This document shows positions 53,781 to 62,268 of a stretch of DNA of 64,000 nt, piece after piece. How positions within the stretch are numbered: position 1 is the first letter of the stretch; every line of letters starts with the position of its first letter. Source of the stretch: Microbacterium karelineae (GTDB lineage: Bacteria > Actinomycetota > Actinomycetes > Actinomycetales > Microbacteriaceae). The stretch is from contig NZ_WFIX01000191.1 in the NCBI RefSeq assembly GCF_009745985.1, positions 248,001-312,000 of the forward strand, in the 5' to 3' direction. The notes under the pieces are model-generated. The model did not search any database, was not told the origin of the DNA, and saw only the letters and a program-made list of their open reading frames with translations. A program made the position numbers and the translations under genes.

Positions 53781-55439
53781 TCAGGCGCCGAGCGCGAGAT
53801 CGCGGCCCGGGATCGCGTCGAGAAGGCGACGCGTGTACTCCTGCTCCGGATCCTGGAACACCCGGTCGACGGATCCCTGCTCGACGACGCGGCCCTGCTC
53901 CATGACGCAGACGAGGTCGGCCGCCACGCGCACGACCGCGAGATCGTGCGTGATGAACAGGTACGTGAGCCCGAGCTCCTCCTGCAGCTCCGCGAGGAGC
54001 TTCAGGATCTGGTCCTGCACGAGCACGTCGAGCGCCGACACCGCCTCGTCGAGGACGACGATCGACGGCTTGAGCGCGAGCGCCCGCGCGATCGCGATGC
54101 GCTGGCGCTGGCCGCCCGACAGCTCGTTCGGATACCGCCACGCGAGCTCGCGCGGCAGCGCCACCTGCTCGAGCAGGTCGAAGACCCGCTCGCGCCGAGA
54201 TGACTGGTCGCCGACGCCGTGGATCTTCAGCGGCTCGGAGATGAGCGCCCCGATCGACCGCATCGGATCCAGCGAACCGTACGGGTCCTGGAACACCGGC
54301 TGCATGCGCCCGCGCAGCTCGAACACGTCGCGACTCGTCATCTCGGTCGTGTCGCGGCCCTCGATCCGGACGGATCCGCTCGTCGCCTTCTCGAGCTGCA
54401 GCACCATCTTCGCGACCGTCGACTTGCCGGACCCGGATTCGCCGACGAGCGCGAGCGTGCGCCCCTTCGGGATCTGGAACGACACATCGTCGACCGCGCG
54501 GAACGGCTCGCTGCGGAGGCCGCCCGTGCGGATCCGGTAGTCCTTCACGAGGTGCTCGACCTCGACCACCGGCGCCTGGCCCGTGAGGGCGGTCGTCGAC
54601 TGGATCGCGTCGTTCTCGATCACGGTCGCCTGGATCCGCTTCGAGGCGAGGCTCGGCGCGGCGGCGACCAGCCGCCGCGTGTACGGGTGCTGCGGATCCT
54701 CGAGGATCTCGCGGCTGGGGCCCGACTCGACGATCTCGCCGCGGCTCATCACGATGATGCGGTCGGCGCGCTCGGCCGCGAGGCCGAGGTCGTGCGTGAT
54801 GAAGAGCACCGATGTGCCCTTCTCGCGCGTGAGCGACGCGAGGTGATCGAGGATCACCCGCTGCACCGTCACATCGAGGGCGCTCGTCGGCTCGTCCGCG
54901 ATCAGCAGCTTCGGATCCGCCGCGAGGCCGATGCCGATGAGGGCGCGCTGGCGCATGCCGCCCGAGAACTGGTGCGGGAACTGGTGCAGGCGTCGCTCGG
55001 CGTCGGCCAGCCCGGCCTGCTTCAGCACCTCGATCGCGCGCCGCTCGACCTCCTTCCGCCCCGAGGCGAGCCCATTCGCCCGCACCGTCTCCTTCACCTG
55101 GAAGCCGATCGACCAGACGGGGTTGAGGTTCGACATCGGGTCCTGCGGGACGTATCCGATCTCCCGCCCGCGGAGGGACTCCATCTGCCGCCGCGATGCG
55201 GTCGTGAGCTCGCGACCATCGAGGGTCACGGATCCGCCCGTCACCTTCCCCGTTCCGGGGAGGAGGTCGATGATCGCCGTCGCCGTCGTCGACTTGCCCG
55301 ATCCGGACTCGCCGACGATCGCGACCGTCTCGCCCTCGTACACGTCGAGGTCGACGCCGTGCACGACCTCGGTCTGCTTCTTCCCGTGGCCGAACGAGAT
55401 CCGCAGATCGCGGACTGACAGGAGTGGCTGGCTGCTCAT
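53781..55439 (-). CDS. peptide ABC transporter, fused double ATPase (DppD-DppF type)
   Basis: A 552-residue protein carrying both ATP-binding subunits of a dipeptide/oligopeptide importer. The first cassette (about 1-265) has Walker A GESGSGKST, signature FSGGMRQRA and IADEPTSALD. The second (about 290-552) has GESGSGKST, LSGGQRQRIA and LDEAVSALD, where the Walker B Glu is present but Pro-Thr is replaced by Ala-Val. Each ends with the oligopeptide-transporter HPYTRRL or EYTRRLL element. The ATG overlaps the stop of the permease gene by four bases. It is last in the operon. Confidence 0.94.
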   Translation of the reverse strand: MSSQPLLSVRDLRISFGHGKKQTEVVHGVDLDVYEGETVAIVGESGSGKSTTATAIIDLLPGTGKVTGGSVTLDGRELTTASRRQMESLRGREIGYVPQDPMSNLNPVWSIGFQVKETVRANGLASGRKEVERRAIEVLKQAGLADAERRLHQFPHQFSGGMRQRALIGIGLAADPKLLIADEPTSALDVTVQRVILDHLASLTREKGTSVLFITHDLGLAAERADRIIVMSRGEIVESGPSREILEDPQHPYTRRLVAAAPSLASKRIQATVIENDAIQSTTALTGQAPVVEVEHLVKDYRIRTGGLRSEPFRAVDDVSFQIPKGRTLALVGESGSGKSTVAKMVLQLEKATSGSVRIEGRDTTEMTSRDVFELRGRMQPVFQDPYGSLDPMRSIGALISEPLKIHGVGDQSSRRERVFDLLEQVALPRELAWRYPNELSGGQRQRIAIARALALKPSIVVLDEAVSALDVLVQDQILKLLAELQEELGLTYLFITHDLAVVRVAADLVCVMEQGRVVEQGSVDRVFQDPEQEYTRRLLDAIPGRDLALGA

Positions 55440-56377
55440 CGCTCGGCCCTCGCCTTCGGATCGAGGGCGTCTCGGAAGATCTCGCCCAGCGTGATGAATG
55501 ACAGCACCGCGAAGGTCAGCGCGAGCGACGGCCAGAACAGCGCCATCGGCGCGGTGCGGATCGTCGTCTGCGCCTGGCCGATGTCGGCGCCCCACGACAC
55601 GATGTTGCCGCCGAGGCCGACGCCGAGGAACGCGAGCACCGACTCGGCGACGATCGCATTGCCGAGCCCGATCGTCGCGACGACGATCACGGGCGCCATC
55701 GAGTTCGGGAGCACGTGCACGACGAGCGTCTTGAATCGGCTCAGACCGATCGCGATCGACGCCATGACGTAGTCCGACTGCTTCACCCGAAGGATCTCGG
55801 CGCGCACGATGCGCGCCGTGGATGCCCACGAGAAGCCGCCGATCGCGAACGCGAGGGTCAGCATCGTGCGCTGCTCCGCCGGCATCACCGTCATCACGAC
55901 GATCGCCGCGATGATGTACGGGATCGTGAAGAAGATGTCGCCGACGCGCGAGAGCAGCGAGTCGAGCCATCCGCCGTAGAAGCCCGCGAAGGCGCCCATG
56001 ACGAGACCGATGACGGTGCCGATGATCGTGGCGAGCAGGCCGACGACGACCGAGGTGCGGGCGCCCCACGCGAGGCGCGACCAGATGTCGCAGCCCTGCC
56101 GCGTGAATCCGAGCGGATGCCCCGCCGAGGCGCCGCCGTTGCTGTTCGCGAGGTTGCAGGCGCCGCCGGCGGGTGCGACGTTCGTGAAGATCGACGGGAA
56201 CGCCGCCATCGCCACGACGATGAGCGCCACGACGACCGACACCCAGAACAGCGGGCGCCCGCGCATATCGCGCCACGCGTCGAGCCAGAGGTTGCTGCGC
56301 TTCTCGTCGACGCGCACCTGGTCGACGACCACCTCGGCATCCGCCACGGGGGCGACGAAATGAGAGTTACGAGACAT
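55436..56377 (-). CDS. peptide ABC transporter permease (DppC type)
   Basis: A 313-residue inner-membrane permease. An N-terminal extension and first membrane segment (LFWVSVVVALIVVAMAAFP) precede the binding-protein-dependent transport domain with about five further segments. The EAA-like loop ASIAIGLSRFKTLVVHVLPN contacts the ATPase. It overlaps both neighbours (11 bases with the DppB-type gene, four with the ATPase gene), so the operon is translationally coupled. The N-terminus contains DAEVVVDQVRVDEKRS, usual for actinobacterial DppC. Confidence 0.93.
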   Translation of the reverse strand: MSRNSHFVAPVADAEVVVDQVRVDEKRSNLWLDAWRDMRGRPLFWVSVVVALIVVAMAAFPSIFTNVAPAGGACNLANSNGGASAGHPLGFTRQGCDIWSRLAWGARTSVVVGLLATIIGTVIGLVMGAFAGFYGGWLDSLLSRVGDIFFTIPYIIAAIVVMTVMPAEQRTMLTLAFAIGGFSWASTARIVRAEILRVKQSDYVMASIAIGLSRFKTLVVHVLPNSMAPVIVVATIGLGNAIVAESVLAFLGVGLGGNIVSWGADIGQAQTTIRTAPMALFWPSLALTFAVLSFITLGEIFRDALDPKARAER

Positions 56378-57296
56378 AGCGGATCCTCGGGTCGAGAAGA
56401 CCGTAGAGCAGGTCGATCAGCAGGTTGATGAGCACGTACACGACGACGAAGATCGTCACGAAGGAGACGATCGTCGGGGTCTCGTGCTTCAGGATCGCGG
56501 TGAACAGCGTGAAGCCGACACCGGGGACGTTGAAGATCGTCTCCGTCACCGTCGCGCCGACCATGAGGATGCCGAACTGTGTGCCCGTATCCGTCACCAT
56601 CGGGATGAGCGAGTTCCGCAGCACGTGCACGGGGATGACCCGTCGCCGCGGGAGCCCCTTGCCGTAGGCGGTGCGCACCCAGTCCTGGCCGAGCGTCTCG
56701 ATCGTCGACGAGCGCATGAGGCGCATGCTCGAGGCGTAGATGCTGAACCCGAGGGTGATCGCCGGGAGGATCAGCCCGCTCCAGCCGTTGTTCTCGCCCA
56801 CGCTGGGGCTGAACCATCCGAGCTGCACCCCGAAGACGAACTGGGCGAAGAAGCCGACCACGAACACCGGCACGGCGACGAAGACGAGCGCTATGACGAG
56901 CATGGCGTGGTCGAAGATCGAGTTCTTCAGCAGCGCCGACGCCGCGCCGATCACGATCGCGAGCACGAAGGCGAGCACGACGGCCTCGGCCGCGAGCCGC
57001 AGCGTGACGGGGAACGCACGGATCAGCGTGTCGAGCACGGGCTGGCCGTTGAAGCCGATCCCGAAGTCGAGCCGGAAGATGCCGCCGAGATAGTGCAGGT
57101 ACTGGATGATGAACGGCTGGTCGAGCATGTAGCGCTCACGCAGCTGGTTGAGCAGCGCCTCAGGCGGCTGCTTGTCGCCGAACAGCGCGGCGATCGGGTC
57201 GCCGGGCATTGCGAACACCATGTAGTAGATCAGCAGCGTCGCCCCGAGGAACACGGGGATGACCTGCAGGATCCGTTTGAGGATGTAGATAGCCAC
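56367..57296 (-). CDS. peptide ABC transporter permease (DppB type)
   Basis: A 309-residue permease beginning AIYILKRILQVIPVFLGATL, the classic DppB N-terminus with its first membrane segment. A periplasmic loop follows (PGDPIAALFGDKQPPEALLN), then five more segments and the coupling loop QDWVRTAYGKGLPRRRVIPV. It ends with LLDPRIRYVS, again typical. AAGGAGG stands nine bases before the ATG. A hairpin 37 bases upstream separates it from the substrate-binding protein gene. Confidence 0.94.
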   Translation of the reverse strand: MAIYILKRILQVIPVFLGATLLIYYMVFAMPGDPIAALFGDKQPPEALLNQLRERYMLDQPFIIQYLHYLGGIFRLDFGIGFNGQPVLDTLIRAFPVTLRLAAEAVVLAFVLAIVIGAASALLKNSIFDHAMLVIALVFVAVPVFVVGFFAQFVFGVQLGWFSPSVGENNGWSGLILPAITLGFSIYASSMRLMRSSTIETLGQDWVRTAYGKGLPRRRVIPVHVLRNSLIPMVTDTGTQFGILMVGATVTETIFNVPGVGFTLFTAILKHETPTIVSFVTIFVVVYVLINLLIDLLYGLLDPRIRYVS

Positions 57297-57332
57297 CCTC
57301 TGGCCTCCTTACCGAGAGAAGAGAACGCGACA

Positions 57333-57371
57333 TGACACGAGGCGGTGGCTTCTCGCCACCGCCTCGTGTCA
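57333..57371. terminator. intra-operon hairpin between binding-protein and permease genes
   Basis: TGACACGAGGCGGTGGC (57333-57349) pairs perfectly over 17 bases with 57355-57371. On the minus strand it lies 22 bases past the binding-protein stop and is followed by a pyrimidine-rich GTTCTCTTCTCTC stretch. It probably limits read-through so that binding protein is made in excess. Confidence 0.75.
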
Positions 57372-57393
57372 GCGGTCGGTCAGAGCGGTCGGA

Positions 57394-59025
57394 TCACTCC
57401 CAGGGGCTGATCTCGTTGGCCTGCTCCCAGAGCTCCATCGCCTTCTCGGGGTTGTACTCGAGCACCTCGGCGCCGGCAAGGGCGTCGCTCCACCCGTCGA
57501 TGACGGGTGAGGTGAAGTCGCTCGCGGGGGTGCGCGTCCCCTGGAAGATCACGTCGGTGATCGCCTCGCGGTCGATCGACATCGAGATCGCCTGGCGGCG
57601 CAGCTGCCCTTCCTCGCCCGCGAAGTGCTCCTGCTCCTGGTGGATCGTGAACGACTGGAAGATCGCGGCCGGGTCGTTGACCCAGCGGTCGCCGAGCTCG
57701 TCCTGGTAGGTCTCGAACGCCGAGTCCGGGACCGCGTCGAGCACGTCGAGCTCACCCGCGAGCAGGTCGGCGTACGCCGTGTCCTGCGTCGCGTAGAACG
57801 TGATCCGCAGACCGTCGTTCTCCGCGGTGCGGGGACCGTCGTAGTCGGGGTTGACCGCGAGGTCGATCCGGACGTCGTGCTCCCACGCGTTCTCGCCATC
57901 GAGCATGTACGGGCCGTTGCCGATGGGCGCGTTGCCGAAGGCCTCCATGTCCTCGAAGGCGACATCGGGCAGCGGGTAGTAGGCCGAATAGCCGAGGCGC
58001 TGCGCGAAGTCGGCGGCCGGCTTGTTCAGCGTGATCGTGAACGTGTAGTCGTCGACCTGCTCGAGGCCCGACAGCTCATCGTGGTTCTCGTCCCAGCTGA
58101 AGCCCTCGATGTCCTCGAAGAAGTAGCTCGAGAGCTGCGCGTTGTCGAGCGCCGCGCCGTAGTTCCACGCGTTGATGAAGTTGTCGGCGGTGACCTCTTC
58201 GCCGTTCGTGAACGTGAGGCCCTCGCGGATCTTCACCGTCAGCTGCGTCGGCGAGTCGACCGTGATCTCCTCGGCGACGTCGTTCTCGACGGATCCGTCG
58301 GCCTGATACGAGATCAGGCCGGCGAAGGTCGCGTCGAGGATCTTGCCGCCGCCGACCTCGTTGGTGTTCGTGGGAATCAGCGGGTTCTGCGGCTCGGAGC
58401 CGTTCGCGGTGATGACGCCGTCGTCCTTCGTGATCTCGTTGAAGATCGGGACGGAGTGCCAGTCGAACTGGACGTTCTCGACGTTCTCGCTCCAGCCGCC
58501 GACGACGTTCGAGTACCACAGCGGGATCGCGGGGAGATCCTGGAGGAGGACCTCCTGCGCCTGCTGGAACAGGGCGTTCGCGGCGTCGGGGTCCTCCGTC
58601 GAGATGCCCTCTGCGAGCAGCGAGTCGAACTCCTCCGACGAGTAGTCGCCGTCGTTCGAACCGGCGCCGGTCGCGTAGATCGGGCCGAGGAAGTTGTACA
58701 GGCCCGGGTAGTCGGCCTGCCAGCCGGTGCGGAAGGCGCTCTCGATCGTGCGGTTCGTGACCTCTTCGCGGAGCCCCGCGAAGTCGGGGTAGGGCACGCC
58801 GACGGCGTCGATGCCGAGTGTGCCCGAGATCGAGTTCGCGACCGCGTCGACCCAGGCCTGGTGGCCGCCGTCGGCGTTGTAGGCGAGGCCGAACTCGAGC
58901 GTGCTGCCGCTCGTCGGCTCCTCGGTCGTCTCGTCTCCTGTGTCGCTCGAGCCGCAGCCGGTGAGGGCGAGTGCCCCGGCACCGAGCACGGCGACGCCAG
59001 TCATGGCGATCCTGTTGCGCTTCAC
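57394..59025 (-). CDS. peptide ABC transporter substrate-binding lipoprotein, circularly permuted
   Basis: A 543-residue SBP_5-family lipoprotein with a normal signal and lipobox LALTGC (Cys24). After the linker, residues 41-202 are what is normally the C-terminal third of such proteins: LEFGLAYNADGGHQAWVDA, GWQADYPGLYNFLGP, AIPLWYSNVVGGWSENV and SVPIFNEI. At about 203 the usual N-terminal start follows (VITANGSEPQNPLIPTNTNE, ILDATFAGLI), and the protein stops at AMELWEQANEISPWE, where family members continue with the GTFEFxYNADGG strand. All junctions are in frame. The GTG start has AAGGAG upstream. It is first in the operon before the permeases. Whether it folds and binds peptide is not known. 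Confidence 0.88.
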   Translation of the reverse strand: MKRNRIAMTGVAVLGAGALALTGCGSSDTGDETTEEPTSGSTLEFGLAYNADGGHQAWVDAVANSISGTLGIDAVGVPYPDFAGLREEVTNRTIESAFRTGWQADYPGLYNFLGPIYATGAGSNDGDYSSEEFDSLLAEGISTEDPDAANALFQQAQEVLLQDLPAIPLWYSNVVGGWSENVENVQFDWHSVPIFNEITKDDGVITANGSEPQNPLIPTNTNEVGGGKILDATFAGLISYQADGSVENDVAEEITVDSPTQLTVKIREGLTFTNGEEVTADNFINAWNYGAALDNAQLSSYFFEDIEGFSWDENHDELSGLEQVDDYTFTITLNKPAADFAQRLGYSAYYPLPDVAFEDMEAFGNAPIGNGPYMLDGENAWEHDVRIDLAVNPDYDGPRTAENDGLRITFYATQDTAYADLLAGELDVLDAVPDSAFETYQDELGDRWVNDPAAIFQSFTIHQEQEHFAGEEGQLRRQAISMSIDREAITDVIFQGTRTPASDFTSPVIDGWSDALAGAEVLEYNPEKAMELWEQANEISPWE

Positions 59026-59096
59026 GTGTGCTCCTTGAAGAAGGGATCTGTTACGGTCCGCCGGGTACCCCGAAGATGGGCGCGGACTGTGGTGTG

Positions 59097-59125
59097 ACTC
59101 TATGCGTTCACGAAGAGTGCACCAA
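59097..59125 (-). promoter_or_regulatory. promoter of peptide ABC operon (TTGGTG-17-TAGAGT)
   Basis: On the minus strand TTGGTG (59125-59120), 17 bases, then TAGAGT (59102-59097). The transcript would have a leader of about 65 bases ending in AAGGAG before the binding-protein GTG. Confidence 0.5.
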
Positions 59126-59242
59126 GTATTTCCTCGAACCGTTACACAGGATTTATCCAGCTCGCCACTGGCTTCGCAATCTGCTCAACGGCGGCGCCGA
59201 GGTGGATCCGCGCCAGAGCGCTCGTGTGGCACGCTGTCACGC

Positions 59243-59992
59243 GTGACTGCTTCGCCCTCCCGCACGCGACTCGCGTGGGAGATCGGGATCGTGCTCGCCC
59301 TGTCGATCGGACAGTCGGCCGTGTACTCCGTGCTCTCCCTCGTCCGATCCCTCACCCGCGACGCCGCGCTCGCCGACCAGGTGACGGCGCTGAACCCCTC
59401 GCGGGCGGACGCGGCGATCTGGGACGCGATCTACCGCGTCTTCGACGTCTTCTTCGACGTCGCGCTCGTCGCGCTCGTCGTGTACCTGCTGCGGGAGCCG
59501 GGGCGCAGCGCCCTCCGGCGGATCGGCTTGGACCTCTCGCGCCCTGGGCGCGACGTCGGCGTCGCCGTGCTGTTGCTCGCGGCCATCGGGATCCCCGGCC
59601 TCGCGCTCTACGCGCTCAGCCGGCTCGCGGGTCTGACGCTCGAGGTGCAGGCGGCCGAACTCGACGCGGCGTGGTGGACGATCCCCCTCCTGCTGCTCTC
59701 GGCCGTGCGGGCGGGCCTGCTCGAGGAGGTCATCCTGAACGGCTACCTCGGCGAGCGCCTCGGGGCGCTCGGCTGGGGCACGTGGCGGATCCTCGTCGCC
59801 GTCGCGATCCTGCGCGGCGCGTACCACCTGTATCAGGGCCCGGCGATGGCGCTCGGCAACGTCGTGATGGGCCTCGTCTTCGGCTGGGTGTACCTGCGAT
59901 GGCGCCGCGTCATGCCGCTGGTCCTCGCGCACACGCTCCTCGACGCCTTCGCATTCGTCGGCTACCCCCTCGCGGCCCCCTACCTCCCCTGA
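59243..59992 (+). CDS. CPBP family intramembrane metalloprotease
   Basis: A 249-residue membrane protein of the CAAX-protease/Rce1-like family with seven or eight hydrophobic segments. The conserved motifs are LLEEVILNGYLGERL (paired Glu), YHLYQGPAMALGN (His...Asn) and LAHTLLDAF (third motif His). The usual Arg after the EE pair is replaced by Asn (EEVILNG versus EExxxRG). GTG 59243 is chosen because the longer frame has a basic, low-complexity start and CACGCT lies seven bases before the GTG. A palindromic repeat begins directly at its stop. Confidence 0.82.
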   Translation: MTASPSRTRLAWEIGIVLALSIGQSAVYSVLSLVRSLTRDAALADQVTALNPSRADAAIWDAIYRVFDVFFDVALVALVVYLLREPGRSALRRIGLDLSRPGRDVGVAVLLLAAIGIPGLALYALSRLAGLTLEVQAAELDAAWWTIPLLLLSAVRAGLLEEVILNGYLGERLGALGWGTWRILVAVAILRGAYHLYQGPAMALGNVVMGLVFGWVYLRWRRVMPLVLAHTLLDAFAFVGYPLAAPYLP

Positions 59993-60058
59993 CCCGTCAT
60001 TTCTGGCACATCTCCGCGCGGGAATCCACGCGGATTCGTGCCAGAGATGAAGGGTTGG
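59991..60058. repeat. palindromic repeat, copy 1
   Basis: Arms GACCCGTCATTTCTGGCAC (59991-60009) and GTGCCAGAGATGAAGGGTTGG (60038-60058) are near-complementary; the left arm has drifted (GACCCG for CAACCC). The spacer holds a second small palindrome, GAATCC-ACGC-GGATTC. It begins two bases before the end of the CPBP gene. Confidence 0.75.
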
Positions 60059-60160
60059 GAGCATTCGACGCCGGTGCTGGCAGCGTTTCCACAGCAGTCG
60101 ATTCTCGTGACTTGTTCACATTCCGTTCCCTGGCGCGGACAGCACCGCCAGGATCGGTCC

Positions 60161-61126
60161 ATGACCACAGACGCACTTGCCATCGACGCACTGAGCATTC
60201 GACCATCCCCCATCGCGTTGCTGCGCCGCACGGAGGCCGGCATTCGCTTCGATCATGCGATCAGTTCGGGGCGACTGCACCGGATCCGCAGCGGTGTCTA
60301 TGTCGATGCAGCCGAGTGGGAGCGGACGCCCCCGTGGGACCGAGACGTCGCACGAATCCATGCCTTCGCTCTGAAATCGCCCGGCACGGTGTTCGTGCTC
60401 GAATCGGCCGCTGCGTTGTACACGCTCCCCGTGCTCGGCAAGCCTCGCCACCTGCACGCACGTGCAGCGACTGCGAGCGGCGCCCGCCTCACTCGGGACG
60501 TGCAGTGGCATCACACGAGCGACGAGCCCGATGTCACGGAGGCCCCGGGCATCGCCGCCACCTCGCCGATCGACACGATCGTGGATCTCGCCCGCACCCG
60601 CCATCCCGCGATCGCTCGTGCGGCGGCCGATGCACTGATACGGAAGACCCGTATCAACGTCGCCACCCTCCTCTCCGCCAATGACGCACGGATCAGCGGC
60701 CGCGGACGGTCCGCGGCGCGGTGGCCGCTGTCGACGGCGACAGGCCGCGTCGAGACACCGCTCGAGTCCGTTTCGCTCTGCGTCATCGAATGGCTCGGGT
60801 TCGAGCCGCCCGAGCTGCAGGTGGAGTTCGCACTGCCCGACGGATCGATCGCGCGAGCCGATTGCTATTGGCCTTCCGTCGACGTGATCGGCGAAGCGGA
60901 TGGTCGGGAGAAGTACTCGCTCGATGGGTCGATCCCCGAGGATCGGATGTGGTCGGAGAAGCGTCGCGAGGATGCGCTCCGTCGCCAGGCCCGCGGCGTC
61001 GCGCGATGGACGTGGGACGACCTCCGACACCCCGAGACGATGAGACAGATCCTCCGCACCGCAGGCGTACCTGAAGTCGCCCCCACCCGGTCGGAGCTGC
61101 TGCGGACGCTCCGCCCGCTCATCTGA
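60161..61126 (+). CDS. AbiEi-type antitoxin-domain protein with possible Vsr/DUF559-like C-terminus
   Basis: A 321-residue protein. The N-terminus (PIALLRRTEAGIRFDHAISS, GRLHRIRSGVYV) is the winged-helix domain of AbiEi-like type IV antitoxins, and APGIAATSPIDTIVDLAR is the linking element. The C-terminus (about 215-321; PDGSIARADCYWPS, VIGEADGREKY, EKRREDALRRQARGVARWTW) looks like the Vsr/DUF559 PD-(D/E)xK fold. No AbiEii-type nucleotidyltransferase toxin is adjacent. ATG 60161 is chosen; a longer frame begins inside the palindromic repeat. It is flanked by repeat copies on both sides. Confidence 0.8.
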   Translation: MTTDALAIDALSIRPSPIALLRRTEAGIRFDHAISSGRLHRIRSGVYVDAAEWERTPPWDRDVARIHAFALKSPGTVFVLESAAALYTLPVLGKPRHLHARAATASGARLTRDVQWHHTSDEPDVTEAPGIAATSPIDTIVDLARTRHPAIARAAADALIRKTRINVATLLSANDARISGRGRSAARWPLSTATGRVETPLESVSLCVIEWLGFEPPELQVEFALPDGSIARADCYWPSVDVIGEADGREKYSLDGSIPEDRMWSEKRREDALRRQARGVARWTWDDLRHPETMRQILRTAGVPEVAPTRSELLRTLRPLI

Positions 61127-61129
61127 TCC

Positions 61130-61199
61130 CCAACCCTTCATTTCTGGCACATCTCCGCGTGCGAACCCGTGAAGAGATGTGCCAGAAATGAAGGTTTGG
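61130..61199. repeat. palindromic repeat, copy 2
   Basis: The left arm runs 61130-61155 (CCAACCCTTCATTTCTGGCA and on) and the right arm 61174-61199 (ending GCCAGAAATGAAGGTTTGG), with one mismatch between arms. It lies between the convergent antitoxin-like and GNAT genes. Confidence 0.85.
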
Positions 61200-61205
61200 C
61201 GGGTG

Positions 61206-61631
61206 CTATCCGTCCGCGATGAGTCGCTTGCCCGTCACGCCGACCGACTCGCGGGCGTAGCCCCGGGCGTCGTAGAACGCGAAGACCTGTTCGTTGCCCG
61301 AGCGCACCATGAGCTGCGCCTTCGGGCAGCCGAGCGCCTCGAGGCGCCTCTCCGCCTCGGCGACGAGCGCGGATCCGATTCCCTCCCCGCGACGGGACGG
61401 GTCCGTCGCGAGGTAGTAGAGCCAGCCGCGGTGGCCGTCGTACCCCGCCATGACGGATCCGACGACCGCGTCTCCGTCATCGGCGACGAGCAGCAGGTCG
61501 GGCCAGACGGCGCGGGCGCGGGCGATGTCGGCGCGCGGGTCGTTCCACGGACGAGTGAGCCCCGTCGCCTCCCACAGCACGACGACGGCGTCGACGTCCG
61601 CGTCGGCCAGCGGACGGATCGCGACGCTCAC
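61206..61631 (-). CDS. GNAT family N-acetyltransferase (YpeA-like)
   Basis: A 141-residue acetyltransferase. The N-terminus IRPLADADVDAVVVLWEATG and the acetyl-CoA loop LATDPSRRGEGIGSALVAEA (about 74-93) are typical, and the C-terminal MVRSGNEQVFAFYDARGY completes the fold. It matches the YpeA type (GLTRPWNDP). GTG 61631 overlaps the stop of the second GNAT gene by four bases (GTGA), so both are translated from one transcript. The substrate is unknown. Confidence 0.92.
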   Translation of the reverse strand: MSVAIRPLADADVDAVVVLWEATGLTRPWNDPRADIARARAVWPDLLLVADDGDAVVGSVMAGYDGHRGWLYYLATDPSRRGEGIGSALVAEAERRLEALGCPKAQLMVRSGNEQVFAFYDARGYARESVGVTGKRLIADG

Positions 61632-62212
61632 CGGATCCTCGCCTCGAGGCCGCGCCGCACCGTCGGCCATTCGGCGTCGATGATCGAGAACACGACCGTG
61701 TCGCGGAGGGTGCCGTCGGGCATGATCCGGTGATTGCGCAGGACACCGTCCTGCTTAGCACCCAGTCGTTCGATCGCCGCGCGCGACTGGCGATTATGCC
61801 AGTGCGTGCAGAACTGCACCGCGATGCAGCCGAGGTCGTCGAACGCGCGGGAGAGGAGGAGCAGCTTCGCCGCCGGATTGATGCCCGAGCCGTGCGCCGA
61901 GCGGGCCATCCACGTGTATCCGATCTCGACGCGCCGGTTCGGCTCGTCGAGATTGCAGAACGTCGTCACGCCGACGGCACGGTCCGTCGACCGATCGACG
62001 ATCGCCCAAGGCGCCAGATCGCCATCCCGCTGGCGCGCGAGGCGCGAGTCGATCTCGGCCGCGACGTCCTCCGGGCGGGGCACGCTCGTGTACCACGCAC
62101 GCCACAACTCGCCGTCGGCGACGGCGACCGCGAGGCCGTCGGCGTGCGTGTGCGCGAGGGGCTCGAGCCTGACGCGGGCGTTTTCGAGAACAGGTGTCGA
62201 TGCGAAGCTCAC
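61628..62212 (-). CDS. GNAT family N-acetyltransferase (RimJ/RimL-like)
   Basis: A 194-residue protein of the RimJ/RimL type, whose members acetylate protein N-termini or small amines. Conserved pieces are ARVRLEPLAHTHADGL, RVEIGYTWMARSAHGSGI (with the acetyl-CoA loop) and FCTHWHNRQSRAAIERLGA followed by KQDGVLRNH. GTG 62212 has TACGCT six bases upstream. It is first of a two-gene unit with the YpeA-like gene and diverges from the NUDIX pair. Confidence 0.92.
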   Translation of the reverse strand: MSFASTPVLENARVRLEPLAHTHADGLAVAVADGELWRAWYTSVPRPEDVAAEIDSRLARQRDGDLAPWAIVDRSTDRAVGVTTFCNLDEPNRRVEIGYTWMARSAHGSGINPAAKLLLLSRAFDDLGCIAVQFCTHWHNRQSRAAIERLGAKQDGVLRNHRIMPDGTLRDTVVFSIIDAEWPTVRRGLEARIR

Positions 62213-62218
62213 TCGACG

Positions 62219-62224
62219 AGCGTA
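62219..62224 (-). promoter_or_regulatory. leaderless -10 element of GNAT pair (TACGCT)
   Basis: TACGCT ends six bases before GTG 62212. Confidence 0.5.
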
Positions 62225-62256
62225 CTGGCGCTCAGTTCGCGATCGACGCACCGGCA

Positions 62257-62262
62257 TAGGCT
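62257..62262 (+). promoter_or_regulatory. leaderless -10 element of NUDIX pair (TAGGCT)
   Basis: TAGGCT ends six bases before ATG 62269. Confidence 0.5.
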
Positions 62263-62268
62263 CGACGC

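Noticed and set aside
53158-54141. Longer frame joining ABC-ATPase antisense sequence to the PH-domain protein
   Set aside because: The upstream portion is a shadow of the ATPase gene; ATG 53709 with its -10 element gives the natural start.
60038-60160. N-terminal extension of the AbiEi-like gene beginning MPEMKGW
   Set aside because: It is translated from the palindromic repeat; the same peptide begins spurious frames at the other repeat copies, so ATG 60161 is used.
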